A program made the position numbers and the translations under genes. Shown here in pieces: positions 50,658 through 64,000 of a DNA stretch of 64,000 nt (positions are counted from its first letter, which is position 1; every line of letters begins with the position of its first letter). Source of the DNA: Chamaea fasciata (lineage: Eukaryota > Chordata > Aves > Passeriformes > Sylviidae); contig JARCOQ010000002.1 in the NCBI GenBank assembly GCA_029207755.1, positions 86,330,087 through 86,394,086 of the forward strand. The letters are read 5' to 3'. The notes beneath the pieces were generated by a model that saw only the letters and a program-made list of their open reading frames with translations, made no database searches and was not told the DNA's origin.

Positions 50658-52684
50658 CCTTGGAGCAGGTGCTGTGACACATACAGTGGAGAGCTGAAAG
50701 AGCAGAAGCTGTCTACAGTCTGCTGGCTCTGTGTGTGCCTTTTTTGTTGTTTGTTCTTCAGGATATTTTATTTGGGGAGGAGGGGGGTGGGATTTTTATT
50801 ATTTTTTTTTTTTTTCAGAAAAAGATCCTGTTTAAGTATTACCATTTTGGCTGCTGTTACAATAAATAAACACAAACAACCTTTAGGACATCCTGCCCAT
50901 TGTATTGTAAAAGCTATTGTGTTCATGTACTGAAGGTAGGAAGTAATTTTTATCTAAAAAGTCAGTTCAGAATAGCAGATTAATTTAATTACACATATTA
51001 ACCTATCAGCAATTAAACCCCAAAGCATCAAGTTTAACAATGCTTCTGTGTAATTTTTTTTGGCCTAAATGCACAGTTCAGAGGTTTGGTGTAATATAAG
51101 CATGTATTCCTGCTCTCTTTTTTCTTTTTGCATATAGTCTGAGTAAATAAAAAAATCATTCAACAGCAAGGACAACAGAAGCAGCTGAGGAAGCACCAAG
51201 TTAGCTTTTGGCTCAAAAAGCTTTTCTGACAACGCTTTCTCCCAGGGCTGCTATTCACTGAGAACTTTGTTTTACCAGATTCTTTTAGTGTATTGTTCAG
51301 TGTTCCAGAAATACACAGTATTTTACTTCAAAGATGCATCCTGAGAAGATATGAGAATAGTTTATCCCTGCTGCATTTTGGGGATTCTGTCATAATAGTT
51401 TAGGAGTAAGCATTGCATCCCACTATAAGAGTATTTGAAGTAGTTGTTAGCTTTGTAGCAGAGAGTGGCTGTGTGTACCGCTGTGTATAAACAGTTAACA
51501 TGTAGCTAGTATTAACATCTGCGTATGTCATGAATAGGATATTTGATTGCTAGCGTGGTTCAAATTGCAAGGAAGTTGAAGGCTTAAAATTTTATCATAT
51601 AATCAGCTTTGACATCACAGGATAATCAGAATATGCGCTACTGTTCCAATCAGTAACCTAGGGAGCAACCCTAGGGAGAAGAAGTTTTGGGCTCTTCCTG
51701 GAATCAGTTCAAGGTAGCTGTTCTTCTGCTTGGATATCTACGAATATAAAATTGTGGAGCAGAAAGGGATATCCATCTGCCTTTTAAGTTGTTGCCTTGA
51801 TAGGTGCTTGGAGAAGACTCCTGCTGACTAGGTATGGGAAGAGACAGTTGGGGGTGGGTTGGTGTCTGCTCCTTCTTCTGTATCTGCTGGCTGCCTGCTC
51901 AGACACCACCTCAAAGCATGTGTGGATCCTTCCATGCAACGTGTCCTACTGTCGCTTCAAAAGCCGGTTGTGGGTGTTTTAAGGAGTGGTTTCATTATGT
52001 TACCCATTTCAGCTCTTTGGAGGGATGACCTCCCTTCACCTGAGCTGCTATTTGCTTGGCAGCTTGCTGGAGCAGGGGGGAGCCAGGGGAAATCCTTCCT
52101 CTGGCTTTGTGTCTCAGCATCCTGTTTACTGCCTGGGCTCCTGGCCCGTTCTTCCTGATGCACTTGCTCTTCCTCCACAGAGGCAGATGGAGGAGGAGAA
52201 GGAAGCTTGTGCACGAGGCAAATGCCTTTTTCTTGCAATAAGGGGAATTCCTGATCTCCACCTCTGTTTTCCTGTGCCAGTCCCATGCTGGCCCCAAGAT
52301 GGGAACCTGCTCTGGCAGCTGGTTTCACAAAACCACTGTTTGGAATTTAAATAGAACTGGTTGAAATTTCCAAAATTAAAAGGGAAAAAATGAGGAAGAT
52401 GGAAATAATACTTCTCTGTCATAAATTCCCAGCCTGCTAGCTATGAATTTACTTAAGATATTACAAACATAGGGTTTTTGAAACAGATTATGTTCCATCA
52501 CTAGGTCAAATCCATTGCATCTTTTGGGGTTTTTTTGTGCTACTGAAAACTTGGAAAAGACTTGTTTTAGACCATCTCAATAGACAGGATTTTGATGGCA
52601 TGAACATCAGAGAGGTTTACTGAACACGATGCTGATATAAATTGAAGTTTAGAAAAAACCTGCTTGTGTGAAAGTCAAGAATAA

Positions 52685-60505
<7,821 letters not shown>

Positions 60506-60560
60506 AGTGACCTCTGGTCATGCGGCATCACGGCCATAGAGATGGCAGAAGGAGCTCCCC
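60506..60560 (+). CDS. MAP4K4: MAP4K4 exon, residues about 214-231 (helix F)
   Basis: Fifty-five bases entering in phase 0 and leaving one base into codon 232, between TTCTGCAG and GTAAGT. It reads SDLWSCGITAIEMAEGAP. The Asp of SDLW is the conserved helix-F Asp215 that anchors the catalytic loop and the regulatory spine. SDLWSCG is the MAP4K4 wording, against SLG in the other two paralogues as I recall. It is the shortest exon here and is easily missed by ab initio gene finding. Confidence 0.97.

Positions 60561-64000
<3,440 letters not shown>

Noticed and set aside
51859..52422. Cluster of frames of about 100-123 codons on both strands
   Set aside because: The sequence is locally GC-richer, which lowers stop frequency. 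Frames overlap in all phases, and the block lies inside the MAP4K4 intron with no splice-compatible conserved product.

Overview
The window is vertebrate nuclear DNA, most likely from a bird. It carries exons of one gene with GT-AG introns, few interspersed repeats, and several CR1 retrotransposon pieces. CR1 is the dominant LINE of birds and is also common in turtles and crocodilians, so another sauropsid is not excluded. There is no bacterial-style gene organisation, no rRNA or tRNA gene that I can see, and no CpG-rich promoter.

The only functional gene I can support is MAP4K4 (mitogen-activated protein kinase kinase kinase kinase 4; HGK/NIK-type Ste20 kinase, germinal centre kinase IV subgroup) on the + strand. 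Seven consecutive coding exons lie at 25082-25138, 52745-52870, 53642-53752, 56494-56584, 58126-58256, 60506-60560 and 62935-63013. Joined, they are in frame without a stop. They encode about residues 42-257 of the protein plus two bases of codon 258, which is most of the kinase domain from just after the glycine-rich loop to past helix F. The catalytic features are all present: beta-3 Lys54, helix-C Glu69, Met105 gatekeeper, HRD Asp153, DFG Asp171, the activation loop with Thr187 and Thr191, and APE. Paralogue-specific residues favour MAP4K4 over TNIK and MINK1. The N-terminal exons (start codon and glycine loop) lie upstream of the window. The rest of the kinase domain, the coiled-coil middle and the CNH domain lie downstream.

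Layout. 1-25081 is the 3' part of a long intron. It holds a (TCCA)13 microsatellite, G-rich tracts, and at about 12774-14720 a roughly 2-kb antisense CR1. This CR1 is unusual in spanning the end of ORF1 (esterase), the ORF1/ORF2 junction, the endonuclease and the 3' end, with the reverse-transcriptase core deleted. 25139-52744 is a 27.6-kb intron with a short CR1 3' end (37031-37437), a T49 tract followed by two hairpins, and (AT)n, (ATT)n and poly-G repeats. 52745-63013 is the compact exon cluster with introns of 0.8-2.7 kb. 63014-64000 is the start of the next intron.

I found no undescribed biological system. The more interesting points are the isolated 57-bp in-frame exon carrying the catalytic lysine, the composite inactivated CR1, the T49-plus-twin-hairpin block, and a strong G-quadruplex motif at 17954-17977. 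The many other open frames of 60-186 codons look like chance frames in intronic DNA.
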